Shown: positions 1 to 8,880, counted from the first letter of the stretch. The stretch is 64,000 nucleotides of DNA from Bradyrhizobium sp. CCBAU 53421 (GCF_015291625.1 NZ_CP030047.1:868001-932000), one strand, 5' to 3'. The notes: generated by a model not told the origin, from the sequence alone. Numbers and translations: made by a program.

Positions 1-2
1 CT

Positions 3-74
3 TACAAGCGTCTCGGCAGCTCTCTTGGTCACTCGGCGCGTCGCCTTTTCGCTGCCCCTTGTCACTGCTGCTGA
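3..74 (+). CDS. Possible 3' end of a small orphan protein ending in CHCC
   Basis: The reading frame is open from the window edge to a TGA at 72-74 and ends in the residues CHCC. The next small gene ends in CHYC, in the same frame relative to the same downstream dyad. I therefore read this as the tail of a possible tandem paralogue. Only about 23 residues are visible, there is no start in the window, and no function can be assigned. It could also be chance. Confidence 0.3.
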   Translation, partial: YKRLGSSLGHSARRLFAAPCHCC

Positions 75-91
75 CAGCATGTTGGCAGCAG
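68..91. promoter_or_regulatory. Dyad operator copy 1 (CTGCTGACA-N6-TGGCAGCAG)
   Basis: This is a 24-bp imperfect palindrome centred on CATG, with half-sites CTGCTGACA and TGGCAGCAG. It ends 46 bp before the ATG at 138. A near-identical copy lies 47 bp before the next gene's ATG. The matching spacing suggests a regulator binding site. The regulator is not identifiable from this window. Confidence 0.5.
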
Positions 92-137
92 GTGGGGGCT
101 ATATCAGGACAACACCTCAAGTGAAGGGAATTTGTCC

Positions 138-371
138 ATGACGAATCTTGATGAACTCGGTTTCAGGCAAGCGCACAGCTTCGCGCTGGAACAAATGGTC
201 ACGGTCTACTCCACCTCCGGCGATCTGCGCTGGGCCCTGGTCGCGCTGGTCGCACAGTCCATCAGCGCAGCCTGGTCCTACGGGCGGGCACGGCTGGTCA
301 AGCGGGTTCGCGAGGCGGTTCGCCGCCTCGCACCCGCAGGCCCGCTCGGCAGTGAATGCCACTACTGCTGA
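138..371 (+). CDS. Small orphan protein, 77 aa, C-terminal CHYC
   Basis: I do not recognise this family. The ATG at 138 gives 77 residues; an in-frame TTG at 132 would add two. The middle (about residues 32-46) is a moderately hydrophobic helix-like stretch, followed by a basic segment rich in Arg and Lys and a tail ending CHYC. There is no clear signal peptide. The gene sits between two copies of the same 24-bp dyad, the second of which overlaps its stop codon, so it may be co-regulated with the following GST gene. The short length and lack of recognised homologues keep confidence moderate. Confidence 0.45.
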   Translation: MTNLDELGFRQAHSFALEQMVTVYSTSGDLRWALVALVAQSISAAWSYGRARLVKRVREAVRRLAPAGPLGSECHYC

Positions 372-388
372 CACCATGCTGGCAGCAG
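365..388. promoter_or_regulatory. Dyad operator copy 2 upstream of the GST gene
   Basis: This second copy of the CTGCTGACA-N6-TGGCAGCAG palindrome has 10 of 12 base pairs matched, including the central CATG. It overlaps the stop codon of the 77-aa gene and lies 47 bp before the GST start at 436. The first copy has almost the same spacing to its gene. It is probably an operator for a shared transcription factor. Confidence 0.55.
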
Positions 389-435
389 GGGACAGCTAGC
401 TTCAATTCACGACCACAGGCGATCGGGAGCTTCAT

Positions 436-1164
436 ATGATTACGCTTTTTGGCTTTGGCACGGGCTTCGGCTTGCCGGAAATCAGCCCTTTCGTGACCAA
501 GACCGAGGTCCAGCTCAAGATGGCCGGGCTCGCCTACGCCAAGGAAAAGGCAATGCCGCCGGCCTCGCCCAAGGGGCAGCTGCCGTTCATTTCCGATGAC
601 GGCGAGATGATCGCCGATTCGACCTTCATCCGCGCCCATATCGAGGGCAAATACGGTTTCGATTTCGATGCGCCGCTGAGCCTGCAGGCACGCGCGCAGG
701 CCTGGGCCTTCGAGCGCATGATCGAGCATCACGTCTACTGGGCGCTGGTCGGCGCGCGCTGGGTCGACGACACCAATTTCGCCAAGGGGCCCGCGCATTT
801 CTTCGACGGCGCGCCCGATCATCTGCGCGACAAGATGCGCGAGGACGCCCAGTTCCGCGTCGCCGAGAACTATCTGTTGAGCGGGCTTGGCCGTCATGGC
901 CCGGATGAGGATGTCGATCTCGCGCTCCGCTCGCTGTTTGCGCTGTCGGTGCAGCTCGGCGACAAACCCTATCTGATGGGCAACGCCCCGTGCGGCACCG
1001 ACGCCACCGCGTTCGGCGCGCTGGCGGGCATCCTGACCCCGTTCTTCGATTCGCCGCTGCGTGAGCGCACCGAGAAGTTCGATAATCTCACCGCCTATGT
1101 CGGCCGGATGATGCAGCAGTACTATCCGGAGTTCGCCTGGGCGCCGCTGCAACAGGCGGCCTAA
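436..1164 (+). CDS. Glutathione S-transferase family protein, FAXC/Tom37-like
   Basis: The protein has 242 residues with GST architecture. An N-terminal thioredoxin-like fold covers about residues 1-80, with the cis-Pro at Pro50 in QLPFI and the Asp61-Ser62 pair typical of the glutathione site. An all-helical C-terminal domain with a PYLMG...PCGTDATAFG region near 180-200 follows. This pattern fits the failed-axon-connections-like GSTs (GST_N_4/GST_C_6 type) common in Rhizobiales, whose substrates are mostly unknown. A dyad operator lies 47 bp upstream. Its stop codon overlaps that of the convergent PNPOx gene in a shared CTAA. The exact catalytic role is not known. Confidence 0.85.
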   Translation: MITLFGFGTGFGLPEISPFVTKTEVQLKMAGLAYAKEKAMPPASPKGQLPFISDDGEMIADSTFIRAHIEGKYGFDFDAPLSLQARAQAWAFERMIEHHVYWALVGARWVDDTNFAKGPAHFFDGAPDHLRDKMREDAQFRVAENYLLSGLGRHGPDEDVDLALRSLFALSVQLGDKPYLMGNAPCGTDATAFGALAGILTPFFDSPLRERTEKFDNLTAYVGRMMQQYYPEFAWAPLQQAA

Positions 1165-1796
1165 CCGGCGGTGGCAGGAGTGGGCTCGCCCTTCAATGCG
1201 GCGAGCTCGGCCTCGAGCTCGGCGATGCGCTGGTCGCGTGAGGCGAGCGCGGTCGCCACATCGGCCGCGTCGAATTTCTGCGGAATGTGTTGCGGGCAGT
1301 TGGTGTCCCACGCCGCGACCTTGAACAGGATCACCTGTTCGGGCCGCGCGCGATAGCCCTGCGGCATCAGCGAACGCGTCAGCGCCGGATCGTCTTCCAC
1401 CACCCGCGCCTCGCCCCAGATCTTCACCCGCTGCCGGTACGCATAATTCATCACGAAGATATAAGCCTTCGGGTTCTCCGAGAGATTGCCCTGGGTAATG
1501 AACTGCCGGTTGCCGCTGTAATCGGCGAACGCGATGGTGTGCTTGTCGAGCACCTTGATGAAGCCCTTTGGCCCGCCGCGATGCTGGATGTAGGGCTGGC
1601 CGGCGGCCGAGGCGGTGGCGAGATAGAAGCTGTTGGTGTTGGCGAGGAAGGCGGCGAGATTCTCGTCGACCTCGGTCTGCCAGCCGCCATGGGCCTCGAC
1701 CTCGGCATAGGTTGCGCGCGAGCCCTTGCGGGTCTGGATTTCCTTCACCGCCGGAGTGAACCCGACATCGCTCGAATAGCTGCCAGCGTCTGACAT
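1161..1796 (-). CDS. Pyridoxamine 5'-phosphate oxidase (FMN-binding) family protein
   Basis: The protein has 211 residues with a split-barrel FMN-binding domain. The stretch LAAFLANTNSFYLATASA near residue 50, followed by PYIQHRGGPKGFIKVLD, is typical of the PNPOx-like group that includes general stress flavoproteins. A C-terminal extension ends in a short coiled-coil-like helix (DQRIAELEAELAALKG). I chose the ATG at 1796 rather than an upstream in-frame ATG because GGGAGA lies just before it. The gene is divergent from a LysR regulator, which is the usual arrangement for a regulator and its target. The substrate is unknown; flavin-dependent reduction of a small molecule is an inference. Confidence 0.85.
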   Translation of the reverse strand: MSDAGSYSSDVGFTPAVKEIQTRKGSRATYAEVEAHGGWQTEVDENLAAFLANTNSFYLATASAAGQPYIQHRGGPKGFIKVLDKHTIAFADYSGNRQFITQGNLSENPKAYIFVMNYAYRQRVKIWGEARVVEDDPALTRSLMPQGYRARPEQVILFKVAAWDTNCPQHIPQKFDAADVATALASRDQRIAELEAELAALKGEPTPATAG

Positions 1797-1879
1797 CTGA
1801 GTCTCCCGCCAGGGGCGACAAGGGCCGTCCTTCGTGTCGTAAGATGGATATTTCCGGATCGTAAGCAATCTGGTGGATT

Positions 1880-1913
1880 GACACTTCACTGTTGCCGATT
1901 ATGCAATAGTGTC
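1880..1913. promoter_or_regulatory. Inverted repeat GACACT-N22-AGTGTC at the LysR start
   Basis: GACACT at 1880-1885 and AGTGTC at 1908-1913 form an inverted repeat that ends exactly at the LysR ATG. TTGACA at 1878-1883 could be the -35 box of the LysR promoter, which would make the leader very short or absent. The site lies in the 117-bp divergent region shared with the PNPOx gene, so it is a candidate for LysR autoregulation. Confidence 0.4.
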
Positions 1914-2807
1914 ATGGACCGGATCGACGCCATGCAGGCCTTCGTCGCGGTGGCGGACCTCGAAGGGTTTGCCCCCGCCGCCCGCAAGCTCGGCCTGTCG
2001 CCATCCGCCATCACGCGACTGATCGCGGCGCTGGAGGAGCGGCTCGGCGCCCGGCTGCTGCAGCGGACCACGCGGCAGGTGACGCTGACCGACGCCGGCT
2101 CGCGCTATCTGGAGCGGGCGCGGCGGATCCTCGCCGACGTCGAGGAGGCCGAGGACGCGGTGGAGAGCGAGCGCACCCGCCCCGAAGGCCGCCTCGTGAT
2201 CTCGGCGCCGTTCGGCTTCGGGCGGCTCCATGTCAGCCCGGTCGTATCAGCCTATTTGAAGCGCTATCCGGATGTCGGCGTCGACCTGCGGCTGTCGGAT
2301 CGCCGGATCAACCTCGTCGAGGACGGCGTCGACCTCGCGGTCAGGCTCGGGCACCTGCCGGATTCGACGCTGGTGGCGCGGCATGTCGGCCAGATGCGCC
2401 GCATCGTGGTCGCCTCCGCCGGCTATCTCAAGCTCCGCGGCGAGCCAAAGCGGCCGGCAGACTTGACCTCCCATGACACCATCCAGTTCGGCGCCATGAC
2501 CGCAACACCGGATTGGCGCTTCATGGAGAACGGCCAGGAGATCCGCATCACACCGACGCCGCGCTTCACCAGCAACAGCTCGGATGCCGCCATCCAGTTC
2601 GCCGAGCAGGACGGCGGATTGACCCGGGTGATGGCCTATCAGGCCGCCGAATCGCTGAAAGCCAAGCGGGTCCGTATCGTGCTCGCCGAGTTCGAGCAGC
2701 CGCCGGTGCCGATCCATGTCGTCTACCCGACATCCCGGCTGTTGTCGGCGAAGGTGCGGACCTTCATCGATCTCGTCACCGAGATCACCGACTGGCACTT
2801 CGGTTAG
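1914..2807 (+). CDS. LysR-family transcriptional regulator
   Basis: The protein has 297 residues. The N-terminal winged helix-turn-helix (about 1-60) reads AARKLGLSPSAITRLIAALE, then the linker RTTRQVTLTDAGSRYLERAR. The remainder is a periplasmic-binding-protein-like effector domain (about 90-290). I chose ATG 1914 over the in-frame ATG at 1878, because the shorter form starts with the usual MDRIDAMQAF and leaves the inverted repeat 1880-1913 outside the gene. The divergent neighbour is a PNPOx-family gene, its most likely target. The effector is unknown. Confidence 0.9.
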   Translation: MDRIDAMQAFVAVADLEGFAPAARKLGLSPSAITRLIAALEERLGARLLQRTTRQVTLTDAGSRYLERARRILADVEEAEDAVESERTRPEGRLVISAPFGFGRLHVSPVVSAYLKRYPDVGVDLRLSDRRINLVEDGVDLAVRLGHLPDSTLVARHVGQMRRIVVASAGYLKLRGEPKRPADLTSHDTIQFGAMTATPDWRFMENGQEIRITPTPRFTSNSSDAAIQFAEQDGGLTRVMAYQAAESLKAKRVRIVLAEFEQPPVPIHVVYPTSRLLSAKVRTFIDLVTEITDWHFG

Positions 2808-2823
2808 CTTCTCGCGAAAGCGC

Positions 2824-3279
2824 TCAGCTCACCGGCGCCTTCTTCGGCACCACGCGGAACGTGCCGCTGGCGCGCGCGATGGTCACGCCGTCGGCCTTGA
2901 TCAGGCTCTGCGCGAAGCAGATCGTGCTGCCGGTCTTGATCACATCGCTCTCGATCGCGAGCCACTGCCCGACATTGGCCGAGCCGACGAAATCGACCGT
3001 GAGCGAGATCGTCACATACGAGGTGGTCCAGCCGGTCGCCTGGCCGCAGCTATAGCCCATCGCGTTGTCGGCGAGGGCCGCGATCAGCCCGCCATGGATC
3101 AGGCCGCGGCCGTTGGTGTGCGGCCTTGCCAGCCGCAGGCCGATGATGACGGAGCGCTCGGTCTTCTTCTGGTAAAGCGGCTCCCAGGGCTCGGTGAGCG
3201 GGCTCTTGCGGAATAGCGGCTCGAAGCCTTCGGGGACGTCCTGGGGAATGTCGGGGGCGACGTGCGTATCGGTGGTCAT
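2824..3279 (-). CDS. PaaI-type hotdog acyl-CoA thioesterase
   Basis: The protein has 151 residues with a single hotdog fold. The motif HGGLIAALADNAMG at residues 62-75 holds the HGG turn and the Asp71 position typical of PaaI/YdiI-family thioesterases. The following TISLTVDFVGSA strand and GxTICFAQSLI strand complete the fold. It would hydrolyse an acyl- or aryl-CoA ester in the cytoplasm. The gene stands alone, convergent with the LysR gene, near the aromatic-acid island. A role in recovering CoA from stalled aromatic thioesters is possible but inferred from position only. Confidence 0.82.
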   Translation of the reverse strand: MTTDTHVAPDIPQDVPEGFEPLFRKSPLTEPWEPLYQKKTERSVIIGLRLARPHTNGRGLIHGGLIAALADNAMGYSCGQATGWTTSYVTISLTVDFVGSANVGQWLAIESDVIKTGSTICFAQSLIKADGVTIARASGTFRVVPKKAPVS

Positions 3280-3412
3280 CTCTGGCTCGCGAATGGCGTT
3301 GCGTTGACGCCATTGAACGCGATGTCGATCGTGGTTTCACCGCCTACAAAGTTTTAAACGGGATTTGCGCGGGTGTTTGAATGTAGCACGGGCCTGTCGC
3401 CACATCCCCTGC

Positions 3413-3520
3413 TGTCATCGCACGGCTTGACCGGGCGATCCAGTATTCCAGAGACCCCAGGTATGAATCGAGAGGCCGCGGCGTACTGGATACCCCGCAT
3501 GCGCGGGGTATGACGGCGGA
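3413..3520. repeat. Rhizobiales intergenic palindrome (GATCCAGTATTCC...GTACTGGAT type)
   Basis: A palindromic repeat containing a CCGGGCGATCCAGTATTCC arm, a GCCGCGGCGTACTGGAT arm and a hairpin CCCCGCATGCGCGGGG. Related copies lie at 43256-43379, 46062-46171 and 41013-41132. It fills most of the gap after the thioesterase and pobA genes. Confidence 0.75.
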
Positions 3521-3566
3521 CATAGCGAAGAGGATGCTGTTCGACAAAAGCATTCCACGAGCTCGC

Positions 3567-4796
<1,230 letters not shown>

Positions 4797-4800
4797 TCAA

Positions 4801-4839
4801 CTTGCCAAGGCAACTATATCATATAACAGTTTTGGCAAG
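4801..4839. promoter_or_regulatory. Operator region between pobA and the TRAP operon
   Basis: CTTGCCAA (4801-4808) and TTGGCAAG (4832-4839) form an 8-bp inverted repeat. The AT-rich core between them contains AACTATATCA (4812-4821), itself next to the near-palindrome TATATCATATA. The same 10-mer occurs, inverted, at 18115-18124 before the MarR gene. This is a likely binding site for the island's MarR regulator, or for a pobA regulator encoded elsewhere. Confidence 0.5.
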
Positions 4840-4932
4840 GCGGATTTGCGCGGGACCTGCGTTCGCCGCAGCGCAAGATGGGCGAGGAGCGGGGTGCGAC
4901 GAGGCGTCCCGCCTCGCGGATTTCGTCTTGAA

Positions 4933-4959
4933 TATTCGCGCGAATTAGATAACATGTTA
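4933..4959. promoter_or_regulatory. Paired palindromes in the TRAP operon leader
   Basis: ATTCGCGCGAAT (4933-4944) is a perfect 12-bp palindrome and TAACATGTTA (4950-4959) a perfect 10-bp one. Both sit about 50-75 bp before the dctP-type gene. They may be a second regulatory site for the transporter. Confidence 0.35.
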
Positions 4960-5006
4960 AGTAATGAGACCGGGCACGAAGCCCGTCCTGGAGGGGAGGA
5001 GACGTG

Positions 5007-6032
5007 ATGAGGAAGAGTTTGCTGGCGCTGCTGGTGGCAGCCGCCGCCATCGTGCCCGCCGCGGCACCTGCCGTGGCGCAGGACAAGACCGTCAATCTCA
5101 AAGTGTCGCTCTGGGTACCGCCGGCGCACCCGCTGGTGCCGGCGACGCAAGCGTGGGCCGCCGACATCGAGAAGGCCTCGGGCGGCACCATCAAGGTCAC
5201 CGTGTTTCCGTCCGAGCAGCTCGGCAAGGCGTTCGACCATTACGACATGGCGCGCGACGGCATCGCCGACGTCACCTATGTCAATCCCGGCTATCAGCCC
5301 GGCCGGTTCCCGATCGCGGCCGCCGGCCAGCTCCCGTTCGTGTTCTCGGACGGCAAGAAGGGCACGCTGGCGCTCAACGAGTGGTACCACAAATATGCGC
5401 CGACCGAGATGAAGGACACCAAGCTGTGCTTCGCCTTCATCCACGATCCGGGCGCGCTGCACGGCAAGAAGAAGATCCTGCTGCCGAGCGACCTGTCCGG
5501 CGTGAAGGTGCGCCCCGCGCAGAGCACGATCGGCGAGATGGTGAAGATGTTCGGCGGCACCAATGTGCAGGCCTCCGCGCCGGAATCGCGCGACGCGATC
5601 GAGCGCGGCGTCGCCGACGAGATCACCTTCCCCTGGGGCTCGATCTTCCTGTTCGGCATCGACAAGGTGGTGAAGTACCACATGGACGTGCCGCTCTACA
5701 CGACGGTGTTCACCTACAACATCAACCTCGCCAAATATAATGCGATGTCGGATGCTCAGAAGAAGGTGATCGACGATCACTGCACGCCGGAATGGGCCTC
5801 CAAGGTCACCGACCCCTGGACCGAGTTCGAGGCCAACGGCCGCACCAAGATGAAGGCGCTGCAAGGCCACGAGGTCTATCCGCTGAGCCCCGAGCAGCTC
5901 ACCGAATGGAAGAAGGCGGCCAAGCCGCTGCGCGACAGCTGGGCCGAGGCCGTGAAGAAGGCCGGCGGCGACGCGGAGAAGATCGAGGCCGATCTGCAGG
6001 CCACGCTGAAGAAGTACGAGGCGGGGATCTGA
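5007..6032 (+). CDS. TRAP transporter solute-binding subunit (DctP type)
   Basis: A 341-residue periplasmic binding protein. A cleavable signal peptide covers residues 1-24 (RK, a hydrophobic Leu/Ala core, AVA before QDK). The DctP fold follows, with HPLVPATQAWAADIEKASGG near the mature N-terminus and a substrate-binding region around APESRDAIERGVADE. I chose the ATG at 5007 over the GTG at 5004; a strong GGAGGGGAGGAG purine tract precedes both. The small and large membrane subunits lie downstream. Close to pobA and the coumarate genes, it most likely binds an aromatic acid, as TarP does in R. palustris. The ligand is inferred. Confidence 0.9.
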   Translation: MRKSLLALLVAAAAIVPAAAPAVAQDKTVNLKVSLWVPPAHPLVPATQAWAADIEKASGGTIKVTVFPSEQLGKAFDHYDMARDGIADVTYVNPGYQPGRFPIAAAGQLPFVFSDGKKGTLALNEWYHKYAPTEMKDTKLCFAFIHDPGALHGKKKILLPSDLSGVKVRPAQSTIGEMVKMFGGTNVQASAPESRDAIERGVADEITFPWGSIFLFGIDKVVKYHMDVPLYTTVFTYNINLAKYNAMSDAQKKVIDDHCTPEWASKVTDPWTEFEANGRTKMKALQGHEVYPLSPEQLTEWKKAAKPLRDSWAEAVKKAGGDAEKIEADLQATLKKYEAGI

Positions 6033-6035
6033 TTT

Positions 6036-6131
6036 CGTCATTCCGGGGCGCGCGTCAGCGCGAACCCGGAATCTCGCGCCACAATCTCCGGATTCCGGGT
6101 TCGCTCGCCTGGCGAGCGCCCCGGAATGACG
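6036..6131. repeat. Intergenic palindrome inside the TRAP operon
   Basis: CGTCATTCCGGGGCGC at the left end is matched by GCGCCCCGGAATGACG at the right, with an inner CCGGATTCCGGGTTCGC arm. It forms a long RNA hairpin in the 125-bp spacer between the dctP- and dctQ-type genes. It may stabilise the upstream mRNA and adjust subunit ratio; this is inferred from position. Confidence 0.75.
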
Positions 6132-6157
6132 GTTCCTGACAGCGATAGTCCGACATC

Positions 6158-6724
6158 ATGGCTGCCAATTCCGAAGTTTCCCAGGACGGCGCGATCACCG
6201 GTCCACCCGAGCCGGTGCGCAAGAATTTCATGGACCGCTTCATCGATTCGATCGAATGGGTGGCGGCGTTCTTCGTCGGCGTCGTCGCGCTCAACACCTT
6301 CACGGCGGTGTTCATGCGCAAGTTCTTCGCGGTGACGATCCCCGACTACTACAATTTCGGCCAGTTCCTGCTCGGCATCCTGATCTTCTGGGGCATCGCC
6401 GCGACGAGCTATCGCGGCACCCACATCACCGTGGACCTGGTCTGGGCCAATGCCTCGCCGCGCTATCAGCGCTGGATCGATATTTTCGCGACGCTGGTGC
6501 TGCTGTTCGTGGTGAGCGTGCAGACCTACACGCTGGTCGACAAGGTGATCGACACCAAAAACAGCCACATCGTCACCATGGATCTCGGCGTTCCCGTGTG
6601 GCCGTTCTTCCTGGTGTCGTGGATCGGCGATGTCTCCGCGGTGCTGCTGATCGCGATCCGCACCTACCGCCTGATCTTCCATCCGGAAGATATCCACGAT
6701 GCCAAGATCAAGACCGCGGAGTAG
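6158..6724 (+). CDS. TRAP transporter small membrane subunit (DctQ type)
   Basis: A 188-residue inner-membrane protein with four predicted transmembrane segments (about 28-48, 68-88, 106-126 and 148-168) and the family-like motif LLGILIFWGIAATSYRGTHITVD in segment two. It pairs with the large subunit to form the permease that couples Na+ or H+ to solute import. The gene follows the binding protein after a REP-containing spacer and ends 6 bp before the large subunit start. The N-terminus of about 25 polar residues is longer than the minimum, but ATG 6158 is the only good start. Confidence 0.88.
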   Translation: MAANSEVSQDGAITGPPEPVRKNFMDRFIDSIEWVAAFFVGVVALNTFTAVFMRKFFAVTIPDYYNFGQFLLGILIFWGIAATSYRGTHITVDLVWANASPRYQRWIDIFATLVLLFVVSVQTYTLVDKVIDTKNSHIVTMDLGVPVWPFFLVSWIGDVSAVLLIAIRTYRLIFHPEDIHDAKIKTAE

Positions 6725-6730
6725 ACGGCC

Positions 6731-8047
6731 ATGAGTCTCGATTTGAGTCCGGAGGCCGTCGCCGTCATCGGCTTCGTCAGCCTGTTCGTGCTGATGCTGT
6801 TGCGTGTCCCCGTCGGCATGGCGATGGGCCTCGTCGGCATCACCGGCTTTGGTTATCTCACCGGCTTTGCCCCGGCGCTGAAGCTGGTCGGCCAGACCAC
6901 GATGCGCACGGTGACGGATTATTCCTTCGGCGTGATCCCGATGTTCCTGTTGATGGGCGCCTTCGTGTCCGTCTCGGGCATCAGCCGCGAGCTGTTCCGC
7001 GCCGCCAACACCTTCGTCGGCCACTGGAAAGGCGGGCTCGGCATCGCAACGATCGCAGCCTGCGGCGGCTTTGCCGCAATCTCGGGCTCATCGGTTGCGA
7101 CCGCCGCGACCTTCTCGGCGGTCGCCTATCCCGAGATGCGCCGCTTCGGCTATCCGCAATCGTTCTCCACCGGCGTGATCGCGGTCGGCGGCACGCTCGG
7201 GGCGATGCTGCCGCCGTCCACCGTGCTCGCGGTCTACGGCATCATCACCCAGCAGGACATCGGCAAGCTGTTCATCGCGGGCGTGGTGCCGGGCTTGCTC
7301 GCGATCCTGATGCACATGATCACGATCGGCATCATCGGCGTGACCCGGCCGGGTTTCCTGCCGGCAGGCAAAAAGGCGTCGTGGCATGAGCGCCTCATGG
7401 CGATGCGTGACGTCTGGTCGCCGCTGCTGCTGTTCCTATTCGTGATCGGCGGCCTCTATGGCGGCTTCTTCGTCCCGACCGAAGCGGGCGCGGTCGGTGC
7501 GGTCGGTGCCTTCATCATCGGCATCCTCCGCGGCAAGCTGACCAAGGACGGCATCCTGCAATCGCTGCTGCAGGCAACCCGCACCGCGGCGGCGGTGTTC
7601 ACCGTGCTGATCGGCGCGCTCTGCTTCGGCTATTTCCTCACCATCACCCAGACGCCGCAGAACGTCACTGCGTTCCTCACCGGCCTCGGCATCGGCCCCT
7701 ATGGCGTGCTGGCGCTGATCCTGATGATGTATCTGGTGCTCGGCTGCCTGATGGATGCGATGGCGATGGTGATCCTCACCGTGCCGATCGTGTTTCCGGT
7801 GGTAACCGCGCTCGGCTTCGACCCGATCTGGTTCGGCATCATCATCGTCATGACGGTTGAGCTCGGCCTGATCCATCCGCCGGTCGGCATGAACGTGTTC
7901 GTGATCAAGAGCGTGATCAAGGACGTCAATATGTCGACGATCTTTGTCGGCGTGCTGCCGTTCGTGATCACCGATCTGATCCGGCTGGTGATCCTGATCC
8001 TGTTCCCGCTGCTCGCGACCTGGCTGCCGCAGCGCATGATAGGCTAA
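6731..8047 (+). CDS. TRAP transporter large membrane subunit (DctM type)
   Basis: A 438-residue, very hydrophobic protein with about 12 transmembrane helices, the usual length for DctM. Family landmarks include FVLMLLRVPVGMAMGLVGI near the N-terminus, GGTLGAMLPPSTVLAVYGI around residue 155 and IHPPVGMNVFVIKS near residue 380. It is the channel-forming subunit. It is translated 6 bp after the small subunit gene and 4 bp before the DUF3237 gene, so all four genes look like one operon. Confidence 0.92.
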   Translation: MSLDLSPEAVAVIGFVSLFVLMLLRVPVGMAMGLVGITGFGYLTGFAPALKLVGQTTMRTVTDYSFGVIPMFLLMGAFVSVSGISRELFRAANTFVGHWKGGLGIATIAACGGFAAISGSSVATAATFSAVAYPEMRRFGYPQSFSTGVIAVGGTLGAMLPPSTVLAVYGIITQQDIGKLFIAGVVPGLLAILMHMITIGIIGVTRPGFLPAGKKASWHERLMAMRDVWSPLLLFLFVIGGLYGGFFVPTEAGAVGAVGAFIIGILRGKLTKDGILQSLLQATRTAAAVFTVLIGALCFGYFLTITQTPQNVTAFLTGLGIGPYGVLALILMMYLVLGCLMDAMAMVILTVPIVFPVVTALGFDPIWFGIIIVMTVELGLIHPPVGMNVFVIKSVIKDVNMSTIFVGVLPFVITDLIRLVILILFPLLATWLPQRMIG

Positions 8048-8051
8048 ATCT

Positions 8052-8513
8052 ATGAGTCCGGAGCTTCAGACCAGATACGTCTTCACCATCACCGCCAGGA
8101 TCGCGGAGGTGACGTCCGCCGGCGACATCGGTACCGGCGTCCGCCGCATCATCCCGATCATCGGCGGCGAGGTGAGGGGCGAGCACGTCAACGGGAAGGT
8201 GCTGCCCTTCGGCGCCGACTTCCAGATCATCCGGCCAAGCGAGTTGATCGACCTAGAGGCAAAATATGCCTTCGAGACCGACGACGGCGCCGTCGTCTAT
8301 GTCGAGAACAAGGGCATCCGCTTCGGGCCGGTCGAGCTGCTCGAGAAACTCAAGCGCGGCGAGCCGGTCGATCCGAAGCTGATCTATTTCCGCACCGTGC
8401 CGAAATTCGAGACCGGTGCCGAAAACTACCGCTGGCTGATGCAGCACATCTTCATCGGCTCCGCCGCCCGCCACCCCGACCGCGTCGTGATCGACGTGCA
8501 TCAGGTGCTTTGA
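8052..8513 (+). CDS. DUF3237 (UPF0311) family protein
   Basis: A 153-residue cytoplasmic protein of the DUF3237 family. Recognisable stretches are GVRRIIPIIGGEVRGEHVNG, LPFGADFQIIRPS and the C-terminal FRTVPKFETG...YRWLMQHIFIGSA. The family forms a small beta-barrel of unknown function and is often encoded with aromatic-compound transport and catabolism genes. Here it starts 4 bp after the TRAP large subunit, so it is probably co-transcribed and may act on the imported substrate. No signal peptide or catalytic residue can be named. Confidence 0.85.
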   Translation: MSPELQTRYVFTITARIAEVTSAGDIGTGVRRIIPIIGGEVRGEHVNGKVLPFGADFQIIRPSELIDLEAKYAFETDDGAVVYVENKGIRFGPVELLEKLKRGEPVDPKLIYFRTVPKFETGAENYRWLMQHIFIGSAARHPDRVVIDVHQVL

Positions 8514-8568
8514 GCCGCGGAGAGAACGGGGCTCTCGCTTCGCGCATGTGCGGAAGGCATTAGCGGAA

Positions 8569-8742
8569 GGGTTCCCTCCCCCCTTGCGGGGGAGGGCTAG
8601 GGAGAGGGGTACCACACGGCGTACTCTCTTGGCCTTCGTTTCAACGGTGCGCGCTCGAATTGCGAGTGCGACGTTCCCGTCAACCATCTCTCCCGGGACC
8701 ACCCCTCTCCCCAACCCTCCCCCGCAAGGGGGAGGGAGCCCC
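8569..8742. repeat. Long palindromic repeat with CCCTCCCCC hairpins; fills the 367-bp gap
   Basis: Two hairpins (CCCTCCCCCCTTGCGGGGGAGGG near 8574 and CCCTCCCCCGCAAGGGGGAGGG near 8715) lie in inverted orientation and flank a unique middle of about 90 bp. The same architecture recurs at 14241-14413 and 37864-37976. The rest of the gap 8514-8880 holds only the promoter of the enoyl-CoA hydratase gene. Confidence 0.8.
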
Positions 8743-8834
8743 GATCGTGTGCTCGCCTAACTCTCAGAATGACGAAGCGCGCTGACGAACGTCGCACTCA
8801 TCCGCCGGAACAGCAGCCATATTGACTCCTGTGC

Positions 8835-8854
8835 TAATCGTTATAAAACATAAC
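8835..8854 (+). promoter_or_regulatory. Candidate MarR/CouR operator before the enoyl-CoA hydratase gene
   Basis: TAATCGTTAT (8835-8844) overlaps the inverted repeat GTTAT-AAAAC-ATAAC (8840-8854). The same 10-mer occurs inverted at 18126-18135 between the ABC transporter and the MarR gene. The site is about 30 bp before the start codon and overlaps the likely core promoter, so binding should repress. The Shine-Dalgarno AGGA is at 8865-8868. Confidence 0.55.
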
Positions 8855-8880
8855 TATTCTGAATAGGAAACAATAAAGCC

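Noticed and set aside
298..1884. A 528-codon frame on the minus strand
   Set aside because: It runs across two convergent real genes and shows no domain; the PNPOx and GST frames explain the sequence.
4797..6041. A 414-codon frame on the minus strand over the TRAP binding protein
   Set aside because: His- and Arg-rich shadow sequence without motifs; the plus-strand DctP-type gene fits the family well.
8569..8742. CCCTCCCCC hairpins as intrinsic terminators
   Set aside because: There is no T-tract after either stem and the elements recur as a repeat family, so they are better described as repeats.
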